In this document: in pieces, positions 40,896 to 49,598 of the stretch
Position numbering within the stretch: the first letter of the stretch is position 1
Layout: every line of letters begins with the position of its first letter
Assembly: GCA_964460185.1 (NCBI GenBank)
Contig: CAYWTM010000002.1
Location: 1 to 64,000, forward strand
DNA length: 64,000 nucleotides
Direction: 5' to 3'
From: JAVJPJ01 sp040217295
GTDB taxonomy: Bacteria > Pseudomonadota > Alphaproteobacteria > Rhodobacterales > Rhodobacteraceae
Program-made: the position numbers and the translations under genes
Notes under the pieces: model-generated
The model's input: the letters and a program-made list of their open reading frames with translations, nothing else
Databases searched by the model: none
What the model was told of the DNA's origin: nothing

Positions 40896-41717
40896 CTAGC
40901 GCGCGGCGTCCCAGCTGGCCGAGGCATGTTTGCGCGTGTAGAATTCACCCATGAACCCGATCACCAGGGCGACCAGCGTGAAATAGAGTGGATATTCCCA
41001 GTTCGTATGATGCGGGAAATAATTCACAAAGACAAAACCACGGGTCTGGTCGATGATGTGAAACAGGGGGTTCCAGTCAAAGAACGGAAGGATCGCCGTC
41101 GGCAGCATGTTCGCGACGAACATCTTGCCTGAGGCAAGCATGTTTGCGCGGATATACACCAGCTGCATGATCGTGATGACGTCCGGCATCCAGGGCTTCA
41201 GCGCGAGGAACAATATCCCGATCACGCATCCCGATGCCCAGGACAGAAGGAACATCATGAACGCGCCCGGCCAGTAGTGGATTTCGAGCGGCTGGAACAT
41301 GGTGTGAAGCATCAGCATCAGCACCAGCATGCTGATTGTCTTGGTGTACAAAACACTGAGCGACGAAGACAGGATCGCGACCAGGGTATTCATTGGTGCA
41401 TGCTGCATCATCGCCGAAGTCGAAGATTCCGCGCTCATGATCCCGCGAACCGCCTGGATATGCGTCAGATATGCGAAAATACCGGAAAACAGATACAGCA
41501 TGAAGTCGCCGCGAATGGCTGCGCTGCGCTGCCCGAACAGCGAGAACATCAACACGAAGGCGGCCAGGAACATCATGGATTGCAGGATCGACATCCCGAT
41601 CGCCATGATCGCGTTGCGATGATTGGACCGGACTTTTCGCGACGCCGCGTGGAACGTCAGTTCCAGCATATTCAGCGCAAGGCCGAATGTGGTCTGTCTG
41701 CGGTTGGCGTCGAACAT
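40896..41717 (-). CDS. ABC-2 type polysaccharide export permease (KpsM-like)
   Basis: This is an inner-membrane permease of the capsule/O-antigen ABC export family. The 273-residue product has a cytoplasmic N-terminal segment (FDANRRQTTFGLALNMLELTFHAASRKVRSNHRNA) and six hydrophobic helices (e.g. SILQSMMFLAAFVLMFSLF, LLSWASGCVIGILFLALK). The late motif DWNPLFHIIDQTRGFVFVNYFPHHTNW is typical of KpsM/BexB/CtrC proteins. I chose the ATG at 41717; a TTG further upstream would add an unrelated basic stretch. The matching ATPase and the outer-membrane parts are not in the window. It reads divergently from cysQ. Confidence 0.85.
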   Translation of the reverse strand: MFDANRRQTTFGLALNMLELTFHAASRKVRSNHRNAIMAIGMSILQSMMFLAAFVLMFSLFGQRSAAIRGDFMLYLFSGIFAYLTHIQAVRGIMSAESSTSAMMQHAPMNTLVAILSSSLSVLYTKTISMLVLMLMLHTMFQPLEIHYWPGAFMMFLLSWASGCVIGILFLALKPWMPDVITIMQLVYIRANMLASGKMFVANMLPTAILPFFDWNPLFHIIDQTRGFVFVNYFPHHTNWEYPLYFTLVALVIGFMGEFYTRKHASASWDAAR

Positions 41718-41838
41718 GGTCTGCCCGTGTAATCCTGCCCGGAAGTAACGGCCCGGCCCGCGTCTGGTCGCGTCTCTCTTGCCCTGACCTCTTGGCCGGA
41801 CGATAACGCGGGGAGATGTAACAATCAATCAAGGCCAA

Positions 41839-42648
41839 ATGGAGGCTGATTTGAATTATGCAAAAATGATGCAGGTTTTTCGCGAGGCCGCAATCGAAGC
41901 CGGCCAGCGCATCATGGAAATTTATCAGGCTGATGATTTCGATGTGAAGGTCAAATCCGATGCCAGCCCCGTGACAGAGGCCGACGAAGCGGCGGATGCG
42001 CTCATTTCGGCTCGGCTGCGCGCGGCCTTTCCCGACCTGGCATTGGTGACGGAAGAACAGGCAGACAGCCACGGACAAACCGCGCGCGATTTCCTGATCG
42101 TCGATCCGCTGGATGGCACAAAGGAATTCATCCAGCGCCGTGGCGATTTCACCGTGAACATCGCATGGGTCGAAAACGGCGTCCCCGTGCGGGGTGTCGT
42201 CTACGCCCCCGCCAAGGGCCGGTTGTTCTACACCGATGCCGAGGGTGTCAGCGTCGAGGAAACCGGAGCTTTCGATCCCGCCGTGCCGGGGCCGACGCAC
42301 CCCATTGCGGTCAAGACGCCGGACAATGCCGCGCTTTACGTGGTGGCCTCGAAATCACACCGCGACGCGGCGACCGATGCGTATATCGGCAAATACCGGG
42401 TCGCTGACATGAAAAGCGCAGGATCTTCGTTGAAGTTCTGTCTTGTCGCCACCGGTGAGGCTGACATCTACCCCCGTCTCGGGCGCACGATGGAATGGGA
42501 CACCGCGGCAGGCGATGCCGTGTTGCGCGGTGCTGGTGGTCGGATGGTCAGGTTCGAAGATCATCAGACCTTCAGCTATGGCAAAGACGGGTTCGCGAAC
42601 GGGTTCTTCATCGCCCATGCACCTGGTGTGGATCTGAAACCGGCATGA
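41839..42648 (+). CDS. cysQ: 3'(2'),5'-bisphosphate nucleotidase CysQ
   Basis: CysQ splits 3'-phosphoadenosine 5'-phosphate (PAP), the by-product of PAPS-dependent sulfotransfer and sulfate reduction. The 269-residue product belongs to the inositol monophosphatase superfamily: DASPVTEADEAADALI, VTEEQ, the metal-binding motif FLIVDPLDGTKEFIQRRGDFTVNIA and the late WDTAAGDAVLRGAGG. The start is ATG at 41839, but a GGAGG site just inside suggests TTG at 41851 as an alternative. It overlaps kdsB by 4 nt. With the sulfotransferase at the end of the same locus, a supporting role in polysaccharide sulfation is plausible. Confidence 0.92.
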   Translation: MEADLNYAKMMQVFREAAIEAGQRIMEIYQADDFDVKVKSDASPVTEADEAADALISARLRAAFPDLALVTEEQADSHGQTARDFLIVDPLDGTKEFIQRRGDFTVNIAWVENGVPVRGVVYAPAKGRLFYTDAEGVSVEETGAFDPAVPGPTHPIAVKTPDNAALYVVASKSHRDAATDAYIGKYRVADMKSAGSSLKFCLVATGEADIYPRLGRTMEWDTAAGDAVLRGAGGRMVRFEDHQTFSYGKDGFANGFFIAHAPGVDLKPA

Positions 42649-43445
42649 CCATCGCCTGTGTCATCCCCGCGCGCTATGCGTCGACCCGGTATCCGGGCAA
42701 ACCCCTCGCCCAGCTGACCGGGGCGACCGGTGAGACCCGCAGCCTGATCGAACGATCGTGGCGCGCCGCGACCGAGGTCGCGGGGTTCGACGCGATCTAT
42801 GTCGCAACCGATGACGATCGCATAGCCGACGCCGCGCATGCCTTCGGCGCCAAGGTCCTGATGACGTCATCCGTGGCGCGAAACGGGACGGAACGCTGCG
42901 CCGAAGCGCTGGCGCAGTTGGGTGACGGGATCGAGATGATCGTGAACCTGCAAGGCGACGCGCCACTGACCCCGCCGTGGTTCCTGGAGGCCCTGATCGA
43001 CGGGTTGCGTGCCGATAGTCAGGCCGCCCTGGCCACGCCGATCCTGCGCTGTGACGGGGACACGCTGGCGGCCTTGAAAGCGGACCGTGCCGCTGGTCGT
43101 GTTGGCGGAACCACTGCCGTCGCAGACAGCGCGATGCGGGCGCTCTATTTCTCGAAAGAGGTGATCCCGTTCACGGCACGGGACTACGCCGCCGATGCTC
43201 CGACGCCGGTGTTCCACCATGTCGGGGTCTACGCCTACCGGCCCTGGGCCCTGCACGCGTATCCCGATTGGCCCATCGGCCCGCTTGAAACGCTCGAAGG
43301 GCTCGAACAGCTTCGGTTCCTCGAGGCAGGGCATTCCGTTCGCTGCGTCGAAGTCGAATCGCGCGGGCGCAAGTTCTGGGAATTGAACAACCCCGAGGAT
43401 ATCCCCCGGATCGAGGCCATGCTGCACGAGATGGCGCTGCCCTGA
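42645..43445 (+). CDS. kdsB: CMP-3-deoxy-D-manno-octulosonate (KDO) cytidylyltransferase
   Basis: KdsB activates KDO with CTP for lipopolysaccharide or capsule synthesis. The 266-residue product has the N-terminal CTP-binding IPARYASTRYPGKPL, IYVATDDDRIADAAHAFGAKVLMTS, RNGTERCAEAL and NLQGDAPLTPPW motifs, plus the later VFHHVGVYAYRPWALHAY and the C-terminal WELNNPEDIPRIEAML. I chose the ATG at 42645, giving MTIACVIPARYAS and a 4-nt overlap with cysQ. Being inside a glycosyltransferase locus suggests a capsule-specific copy, but I cannot exclude that it is the only KdsB. Confidence 0.9.
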   Translation: MTIACVIPARYASTRYPGKPLAQLTGATGETRSLIERSWRAATEVAGFDAIYVATDDDRIADAAHAFGAKVLMTSSVARNGTERCAEALAQLGDGIEMIVNLQGDAPLTPPWFLEALIDGLRADSQAALATPILRCDGDTLAALKADRAAGRVGGTTAVADSAMRALYFSKEVIPFTARDYAADAPTPVFHHVGVYAYRPWALHAYPDWPIGPLETLEGLEQLRFLEAGHSVRCVEVESRGRKFWELNNPEDIPRIEAMLHEMALP

Positions 43446-44659
43446 TGCAGGGTCTGAGGCTGTCCGTCGTGGTGGTCAGCGCGGGGCGACCCCGCGCGCT
43501 GGCCCGCTGCCTCACGGGTCTGTCCCAGATGCATGGTGTCGATTTCGAGGTTATCGTGGTCGCCGATACCGACGGTCTTGACGTGGCCGGGACGCTGCCC
43601 TTTTCAGACCGGCTGGCGCTGGTTGCGCAAGATGCCCCGAATATCTCGGTCGCCCGAAATGCCGGTATCGCGGCATCGGCTGGCGAGATCGTCGCATTCA
43701 TCGATGACGACGCGGTCCCCGAACCCACATGGGCGGCGGCGTTGCTGGCTTGCTTCGGGCACGCTGGCGTGGATGCAGTGACCGGGCCGGTTCTGGGGCG
43801 GAACGGCATTTCGCTGCAATGGGGCCGCATGGCGGTCGATGCCCAGGGGCGGGATCGCTGGCTTGAAGACGGCGAAAGCACGCGGCCGGGCGAGGTCCTG
43901 AAACTGCACGGCACAAACATGGCCTTTCGCCGCTCGGTCTTGATCCGAACTGGCGGTTTCGACCCTGCATTCTCGTTCTACATGGATGAAACCGACCTGA
44001 CCCGCCGATTGGCGGCGGCCGGCGGCGACCTGCGATACGCTCGTGATGCGGTCGTTCATCATGGGTTTCGCGCCAGTGCCAGGCGTACCGATGACCGCCT
44101 TCCCCTCAGCCTGTTCGACATAGGCGCCTCGACAGCGGTCTTTCTTCGCAAACATGCGCCCGCCGATGTGGACGCGGCGCTGCAGACACTCGAGGAAGAC
44201 CAGCGCGGGCGGCTTTTGCGCCTTGCCCGCAAGCGCAAGCTGGATCCGGCCCAGATGCGCGCCCTGATGGAAAGCCTTGTGCGAGGCATGGCCGAGGGCC
44301 GTGACAGGGTCAGCGACACGCCCGCCATTGCCGGGCCGACCCGCGCATTCCAACCCTTGCGGGATGATCCGCCGCCGCCGATGACCTATCTGCACGGCTG
44401 GGCGCATCGTGGGGCATCCCTGCGATCGCAGGCAGCGGCGCATGTGCGCGAAGGAAGACCCACAAGCCTGATCTTGCTGGAGCCGACGCCGCGCAAGCAC
44501 CGCATTGCCTTTACCGATGGCGGCTGGTGGGAACAGACTGGGGGTCTGTATGGCCCATCGGTCCGGACGGGGGCGCGGATCCAGATGTGGCGATATCCGG
44601 ATCGCGTCGCCGCCGAAATCGCGCGCAGTGCCGCGCTGCGCGGGCAACCGGCGTCATGA
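43445..44659 (+). CDS. Glycosyltransferase family 2 protein
   Basis: The 404-residue product has a GT-A fold N-terminal half: LSVVVVSAGRPRALARCL, the nucleotide-binding FEVIVVADTDG, ISVARNAGIAASAGEIVAFIDDDAVP (DDD acting as the metal-binding DxD) and HGTNMAFRRSVLIRTGGFDPAFSFYMDETDLTRRL near residue 150-190. This is a canonical inverting GT2. The C-terminal 200 residues are basic and unusual and match nothing I know. The ATG shares its first base with the kdsB stop. Donor and acceptor are unknown. Confidence 0.88.
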   Translation: MQGLRLSVVVVSAGRPRALARCLTGLSQMHGVDFEVIVVADTDGLDVAGTLPFSDRLALVAQDAPNISVARNAGIAASAGEIVAFIDDDAVPEPTWAAALLACFGHAGVDAVTGPVLGRNGISLQWGRMAVDAQGRDRWLEDGESTRPGEVLKLHGTNMAFRRSVLIRTGGFDPAFSFYMDETDLTRRLAAAGGDLRYARDAVVHHGFRASARRTDDRLPLSLFDIGASTAVFLRKHAPADVDAALQTLEEDQRGRLLRLARKRKLDPAQMRALMESLVRGMAEGRDRVSDTPAIAGPTRAFQPLRDDPPPPMTYLHGWAHRGASLRSQAAAHVREGRPTSLILLEPTPRKHRIAFTDGGWWEQTGGLYGPSVRTGARIQMWRYPDRVAAEIARSAALRGQPAS

Positions 44660-44734
44660 ATGATTTTGTATTCCGGAAACGAAGATTATAGTCTTAGTAA
44701 GGCACGGTACAAAAAATGAATTGAGGCGGTCGAC

Positions 44735-45628
44735 ATGAAGAGACGCGTTACCAAGGCGATCTTTCCGGTTGCGGGGTTGGGCACCCGTTTTCTTCCCGCG
44801 ACGAAATCCGTTCCGAAAGAGATCATGACATTGGTCGACAGGCCGTTGATCCAATATGCCATCGACGAAGCGCGCGCGGCGGGTATCCGGGAATTCATCT
44901 TTGTGACCAGTCGCGGGAAATCCGCGCTGGAGGATTATTTCGACCACGCTCCGGAACTCGAAGCCGCCCTGCGCAAGAAGGGCAAGACCGATGTCCTGGA
45001 TATGCTGAAATCCACCAACATGGATTCCGGCGCCATCGCCTATATCCGGCAACACAAGGCGCTGGGTCTGGGCCATGCCGTGTGGTGTGCGCGGCGATTG
45101 CTGGCAGATGAGCCCTTTGCCGTGATCCTGCCCGACGATGTCATCGCGGCAGAAACGCCCTGCCTGCAACAAATGGTCGAAGCCCATGCCGAAACCGGCG
45201 GCAACATGGTTGCCGCGATGGAGGTGCCTGCCGACAAGACCTCGTCCTACGGTGTGCTTGATATCAAGGAAGATATGGGGTCGGTCGTGTCCGTGCGCGG
45301 CATGGTCGAAAAACCCGAGCCCGGCACGGCACCGTCGAACCTGGCCGTGATCGGCCGGTATATTCTGACGCCTCAGATCATGAACAACCTCAACAAGATC
45401 AAAAGCGGCGCCGGCGGTGAAGTGCAGCTGACCGACGCCATCGCCCAGGAAATTGTCCAGTCCGACGACGTTTACGGGTACCGGTTCCGCGGACAGAGGT
45501 TCGATTGCGGTTCCAAGGCTGGCTTCTTGCAGGCGACGGTCGCCTTTGGCCTTGCGCGCGACGAGCTGAAGGATGAGTTCACGGCCTATCTCAACGATCT
45601 GATGTCGTCGCGAAACGCGGCGCAGTAA
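44735..45628 (+). CDS. galU: UTP-glucose-1-phosphate uridylyltransferase
   Basis: GalU makes UDP-glucose, a precursor for surface polysaccharides. The 297-residue product begins MKRRVTKAIFPVAGLGTRFLP and has the nucleotide-binding GLGTRFLPATKSVPKEIMTLVDRPLIQYAIDEA, followed by FAVILPDDVIAAETPCL, VSVRGMVEKPEPG and GYRFRGQRFDCGSKAGFLQATVAFGLA. All are typical of the bacterial GalU group. It is separated from the GT2 gene by 75 nt, which contain a small dyad (AAGA-N6-TCTT), so it may have its own promoter. It is followed by the GT4 gene after 14 nt. Confidence 0.94.
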   Translation: MKRRVTKAIFPVAGLGTRFLPATKSVPKEIMTLVDRPLIQYAIDEARAAGIREFIFVTSRGKSALEDYFDHAPELEAALRKKGKTDVLDMLKSTNMDSGAIAYIRQHKALGLGHAVWCARRLLADEPFAVILPDDVIAAETPCLQQMVEAHAETGGNMVAAMEVPADKTSSYGVLDIKEDMGSVVSVRGMVEKPEPGTAPSNLAVIGRYILTPQIMNNLNKIKSGAGGEVQLTDAIAQEIVQSDDVYGYRFRGQRFDCGSKAGFLQATVAFGLARDELKDEFTAYLNDLMSSRNAAQ

Positions 45629-45642
45629 ATCGCAAGGTGTCG

Positions 45643-46887
45643 ATGAAGCCGTTGCACGACGACGTCGGCCCAATCTGGCTTGACGTCACACGGCTGGTTT
45701 CGCGGATCGGTCTCGGGCCGTTGACCGGGATCGACAGGGTCGAACTGGCCTACCTGAACCACCTGTCCAACCTCGGCGACCCCGACACGCGCTTTGTCAC
45801 CCGGACCACCCGCGGATTTTTGCTGCTGGATCACGTGGGCGGCAGGATTCTTGCTGATCTGGCGCGCGGTGAACGCGAGCCGGGACGCGCCGATGCGATG
45901 TCGCGCCTCGCCGGCCGTGGCGCCCGCCCCCGGCACCGGGTCGAGGCGACGCTGCGATCCGTTGCAGTGGGTCGTTGCACGAAATGGGGTCTGCACGGGC
46001 TTTTGACGCGCAGCAAGGGCCCGGTCACCTATATCAACACCGGGCATTCCAACCTGTCGGACAGGGTTCTGGCGGCCTTTTCGTCCCGCCCCCTGACCCA
46101 GGTTGCGGTTCTGGTGCACGACCTTATCCCCATTACGCATCCACAGTTCGTTGTCCCCGATCAGCCTGCCATATTCGCCGGCCGGATCGATCGGGTGCGC
46201 CGCCACGCCGACCTGGTGATCTGCAATTCCGCCGCCACCAAGGCGGGGCTCGTGGCTCATTGGGGTGGAAATGGCCCATATCCGGCCCTGGCCGTGGCGC
46301 ATCTGGGTGTGGATCTGCTGCCAAAGGCCGATGCCGAACGCGACCGGGGCCATATCGTGATGCTGGGCACCATCGAGCCGCGCAAGAACCATGCGTTGAT
46401 GCTCGATGTCTGGGAGGCCCTTGCGAGGGAAATACCGGCCACCGATCTGCCGCAGCTTCACATCATCGGGCGGCCCGGATGGCGCATGGACGACATCATG
46501 GCGCGGGTGCGGACCCACCCGCTTTTGGGTCACGCGCTGCACTATCACGGCCCGCTTCCGGATGCCGAAGTCGCATCCCATCTGGCGCGTGCCGGTGCAC
46601 TGGTGTTCCCGTCGCTGGCCGAAGGATACGGCTACCCCCCGCTTGAGGCGGCCCATGCCGGTGCGTTGCCGATCTGCAGCGACCTTCCGGTCTTTCGGGA
46701 AACCTTGGGCGACTGCGCCGTTTACGTGAAGAACGCTGATCTGTATTCATGGCTGGAAACGATTAAGAAATACGTTGTGGGTAACGTCGAGGCGCCGGAT
46801 CTGGCGCGTTTCAACGTTCCAAATTGGGCAGATCACTTTTCTCAGGTGGGCAAAGCATTGACCCACGATCAAGGGGAAGGGCCGTGA
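45643..46887 (+). CDS. Glycosyltransferase family 4 (group 1) protein
   Basis: The 414-residue product is a retaining GT-B enzyme. The N-terminal half starts with GPIWLDVTRLVSRIGLGPLTGIDRVELAYL. The C-terminal half has the donor-binding GHIVMLGTIEPRKNHALML and the GT4 signature VFPSLAEGYGYPPLEAAHAGALPICSDLPVFRETLGDCAVY with its catalytic Glu pair. Closest in pattern to mannosyl- or rhamnosyl-type GT4 enzymes, but the sugar cannot be told. The ATG at 45643 has an AAGG site 6 nt upstream; a GTG two codons earlier is in frame. The next gene follows directly (TGA then ATG). Confidence 0.9.
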   Translation: MKPLHDDVGPIWLDVTRLVSRIGLGPLTGIDRVELAYLNHLSNLGDPDTRFVTRTTRGFLLLDHVGGRILADLARGEREPGRADAMSRLAGRGARPRHRVEATLRSVAVGRCTKWGLHGLLTRSKGPVTYINTGHSNLSDRVLAAFSSRPLTQVAVLVHDLIPITHPQFVVPDQPAIFAGRIDRVRRHADLVICNSAATKAGLVAHWGGNGPYPALAVAHLGVDLLPKADAERDRGHIVMLGTIEPRKNHALMLDVWEALAREIPATDLPQLHIIGRPGWRMDDIMARVRTHPLLGHALHYHGPLPDAEVASHLARAGALVFPSLAEGYGYPPLEAAHAGALPICSDLPVFRETLGDCAVYVKNADLYSWLETIKKYVVGNVEAPDLARFNVPNWADHFSQVGKALTHDQGEGP

Positions 46888-47898
46888 ATGAAGGCGGTTA
46901 GGCGGTACGGGCTGCGCCTTGAACGCAAGAAATACCTCGTTCGCGCCTGGCGAAAGAGCCGGTCTTTGCGCGTCGTGGCCGACCGAACCGACGCGATCCA
47001 GCCCAACGATGTCCTGTGTTTCTGCACGCTGCGCAACGAAAAGGTGCGGCTCAAGTATTTCCTGTCCTACTACCGTGATCGCGGCGTTTCGCATTTCTTG
47101 TTCGTCGATAATGACAGCAATGACGGAAGCCGGGAGTTCCTGGAAAAACAACCCGATTGTTCTGTCTGGACCACGCCCGCCAGCTACAAGAGATCCCGGT
47201 TCGGCATGGACTGGATCAACCGTCTTTTGCGACTGTATGGGCACAGGCATTGGTGCCTTGTGGTCGATCCCGATGAATTCCTGGTCTACCCGTTTTCCGA
47301 TACCCGGCCCATTCCCGCGCTGACCGACTGGCTTGAATCGTCTTCGATCAAAAGCTTTGGCGCCATGATCCTCGACATGTATCCCAAGGGTCCGATCATG
47401 GCGCAGCCGTATTCCGAAGGGCAGGACCCCTTCGAGATCGCCTGCTGGTTCGACAGCGGCAACTACATGATCGAACGCAATTGGGATTACGGCAACCTCT
47501 GGATACAGGGCGGGCCGCGTGCCCGGACGTTCTTTCAGGATACCCCTGCCAAGGCGCCTGCGCTGAACAAGATCCCTTTGGTCAAATGGGATCGGGCCTA
47601 CACCTACGCAAGTTCGACCCACATGCTGCTGCCTCGTGGACTGAACCTCGTTTATGATGAATGGGGCGGTGAAAAGACTTCGGGCGTCTTGCTCCATGCC
47701 AAGTTCATCGACACGTTTACCGAAAAGGCGGCCGAGGAACTCGAACGTAGACAGCACTACGCCGCCTCGGCGGAATATCGGGCCTATCATGCCGGTTTGA
47801 CCGAGAATCCCGATTTCTGGACCAAATGGTCCGAGCGTTACATCAACTGGCGGCAGCTTGAGATCCTGGGCCTCATGTCGAAAGGCAACTGGGCATGA
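46888..47898 (+). CDS. Glycosyltransferase family 2/92-like protein
   Basis: The 336-residue product belongs to the group with LCFCTLRNEKVRLKYFLSYYRDRGVSHFLFVDNDSNDGSREFL near the N-terminus and HWCLVVDPDEFLVYPF (DPDE as the metal-binding motif) in the middle. A later conserved block is NKIPLVKWDRAYTYASSTHML. These match the GT92-like / Glyco_tranf_2_4 families, which transfer hexoses to surface glycans. It starts immediately after the GT4 stop and overlaps the next gene by 4 nt. A membrane segment is not seen, so it should act at the cytoplasmic face. Confidence 0.85.
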   Translation: MKAVRRYGLRLERKKYLVRAWRKSRSLRVVADRTDAIQPNDVLCFCTLRNEKVRLKYFLSYYRDRGVSHFLFVDNDSNDGSREFLEKQPDCSVWTTPASYKRSRFGMDWINRLLRLYGHRHWCLVVDPDEFLVYPFSDTRPIPALTDWLESSSIKSFGAMILDMYPKGPIMAQPYSEGQDPFEIACWFDSGNYMIERNWDYGNLWIQGGPRARTFFQDTPAKAPALNKIPLVKWDRAYTYASSTHMLLPRGLNLVYDEWGGEKTSGVLLHAKFIDTFTEKAAEELERRQHYAASAEYRAYHAGLTENPDFWTKWSERYINWRQLEILGLMSKGNWA

Positions 47899-49595
47899 GC
47901 ACGCTTGGCTTTGTCATGCTCTGCCACACGGCCCTGCACCGTGCGTCCCAGGTTGCGCGGCATTGGGCCGAACGTGATTGCCCTATCGTGATCCACGTCG
48001 ACAAGCAGGTGGACCGCGCCCGCTTCGATGCATTCCAAAAGGAACTGGCCGACCTGCCCAATGTCCGCTTTTCGCGGCGGGTGCATTGTGAATGGGGCAC
48101 ATGGTCCCTGGTCCGCGCGTCGCAGATGGCCTCGAAACAGCTTTTGCGCGAATTTCCGGGTGTGCGGCATGTCTACCTGTCCTCTGGATCGTGCCTGCCC
48201 CTGCGCCCGGTCGAGGAATTGCGCGCCTACCTGGCCGCGCGCCCGATGACGGATTTCATCGAAAGCGTCACCATTCGCGACGTGGACTGGACCGTCGGCG
48301 GCCTGAATGACGAGCGGTTCAAATTCCGTTTCCCGTTCTCGTGGAAACGTCACCGGTTCCTGTTCGACAAATGTGTCGAACTTCAACGCAGGTTCGGGTT
48401 GCTGCGCAAAACCCCGGATGACGTGGTGCCCCATTTGGGCAGCCAGTGGTGGTGCCTGACCCGGCAGACCCTGACCGCGATACTGGAGGATCCCAGGCGC
48501 AACGAGCTGGAAGCCTACTTCAAACTGGTCTGGATCCCTGACGAAAGCTATTACCAGACCCTTGTGCGAAACTATTCGCGCAGCATCGAAAGCCGGTCCT
48601 TGACCCTGTCCAAGTTTGATTTTCAGGGAAAACCGCATGTATTTTATGACGATCATCTGCATCTTCTGCGCCGGTCAGACTGTTTTGTCGCGCGCAAGAT
48701 CTGGCCCAAGGCCAACCGGCTTTACCGGACTTTCCTGACCGGAGACGGGGGTGGACCGCGCATGGCCGAACCGGCGCCGGGCAAGATAGACCGCGTCTTT
48801 TCGCGGGTTCTGGAACGTCGGACGCGGGGCCGCCCCGGCCTGTACATGCATAGCCGGTTCCCCAACCCCGATTGGGAAAACGGTAAGACAGCCGCCCCGT
48901 ATTCGGTGTTTCACGGGTTCAACGACCTGTTTGACGATTTCGAATCCTGGCTGTCGCGTCGGCTGGGCACGCCCGTCCACGGCAATCTGTTCGATCCCAA
49001 GAAGGCGCGTTTCGCAGGCGACGCGGACATCTATGCCGGCTGCCTGTCCGCCGAAGCCAAGCTGCGCGACTATGACCCGGAACACTTCCTGACCAACCTG
49101 ATCTGGAACACGCGTGGCGAGCGGCAGGTGTTCCAGTTCAGCCCCCGTGACGAGCAGCGCATCGGCGCCTACATGAGCAATGATGGCAACGCGCAGCTTT
49201 CGGTGATCACGGGCGCCTGGGCTGTGCGCCTCTACCTGTCGAACCGGAATTTCTCGGCTATTCGTCAGGACGCGGCGACATTCCAGAAACGGGAGGTCGA
49301 ATTCATCAACACGCTGCGCCATGTCAAAAGCAGGGCGGATATCCGGATCTGGACACTGGCGGAATTCATCGAAGAGCCGATGGAAAACCTGCAAGGCATT
49401 CTCGACGCGATGGAAGGGGCCAGCGCCATGCGCCTGACCGAAGCGCCGCGCATGGCGGACCTGTCAGGTTTCCCGGCGTTTCTTCAGGCGTTGAAAAACC
49501 AGGGCATGAACCCGGTCACGGTGGGCGATTTCCCGCATGAAGGTGTCTCGCATCGTCCATCTGTTGACACGAACCGCCCCTACCTGGTGAGCTGA
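47895..49595 (+). CDS. Core-2/I-branching-type beta-1,6-N-acetylglucosaminyltransferase with C-terminal extension
   Basis: The 566-residue product has an N-terminal GT14-like part (about 1-270: LGFVMLCHTALHRASQVARHW, IVIHVDKQVDRARFDAF, HCEWGTWSLVRASQMASKQLL, LGSQWWCLTRQTL and IPDESYYQTLVRN). That pattern is shared with eukaryotic mucin-branching enzymes. The C-terminal ~290 residues (after GGGPRMAEPAPG) form a separate domain (LYMHSRFPNPDWENGKTAAPYSVFHGFNDLFDDFESWLSR and later YAGCLSAEAKLRDYDPEHFLTNLIWN) that I know only as an uncharacterised domain in Rhodobacterales proteins. Its FNDLFDDFESWL and the nearby sulfotransferase suggest, without proof, nucleotide or sulfate-donor chemistry. Confidence 0.86.
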   Translation: MSTLGFVMLCHTALHRASQVARHWAERDCPIVIHVDKQVDRARFDAFQKELADLPNVRFSRRVHCEWGTWSLVRASQMASKQLLREFPGVRHVYLSSGSCLPLRPVEELRAYLAARPMTDFIESVTIRDVDWTVGGLNDERFKFRFPFSWKRHRFLFDKCVELQRRFGLLRKTPDDVVPHLGSQWWCLTRQTLTAILEDPRRNELEAYFKLVWIPDESYYQTLVRNYSRSIESRSLTLSKFDFQGKPHVFYDDHLHLLRRSDCFVARKIWPKANRLYRTFLTGDGGGPRMAEPAPGKIDRVFSRVLERRTRGRPGLYMHSRFPNPDWENGKTAAPYSVFHGFNDLFDDFESWLSRRLGTPVHGNLFDPKKARFAGDADIYAGCLSAEAKLRDYDPEHFLTNLIWNTRGERQVFQFSPRDEQRIGAYMSNDGNAQLSVITGAWAVRLYLSNRNFSAIRQDAATFQKREVEFINTLRHVKSRADIRIWTLAEFIEEPMENLQGILDAMEGASAMRLTEAPRMADLSGFPAFLQALKNQGMNPVTVGDFPHEGVSHRPSVDTNRPYLVS

Positions 49596-49598
49596 TCC

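Noticed and set aside
48900..48920. Third parS-like sequence (gtgtttcacgggttc) in the GT14-like gene
   Set aside because: Only the left arm matches; the right half of the palindrome is absent.
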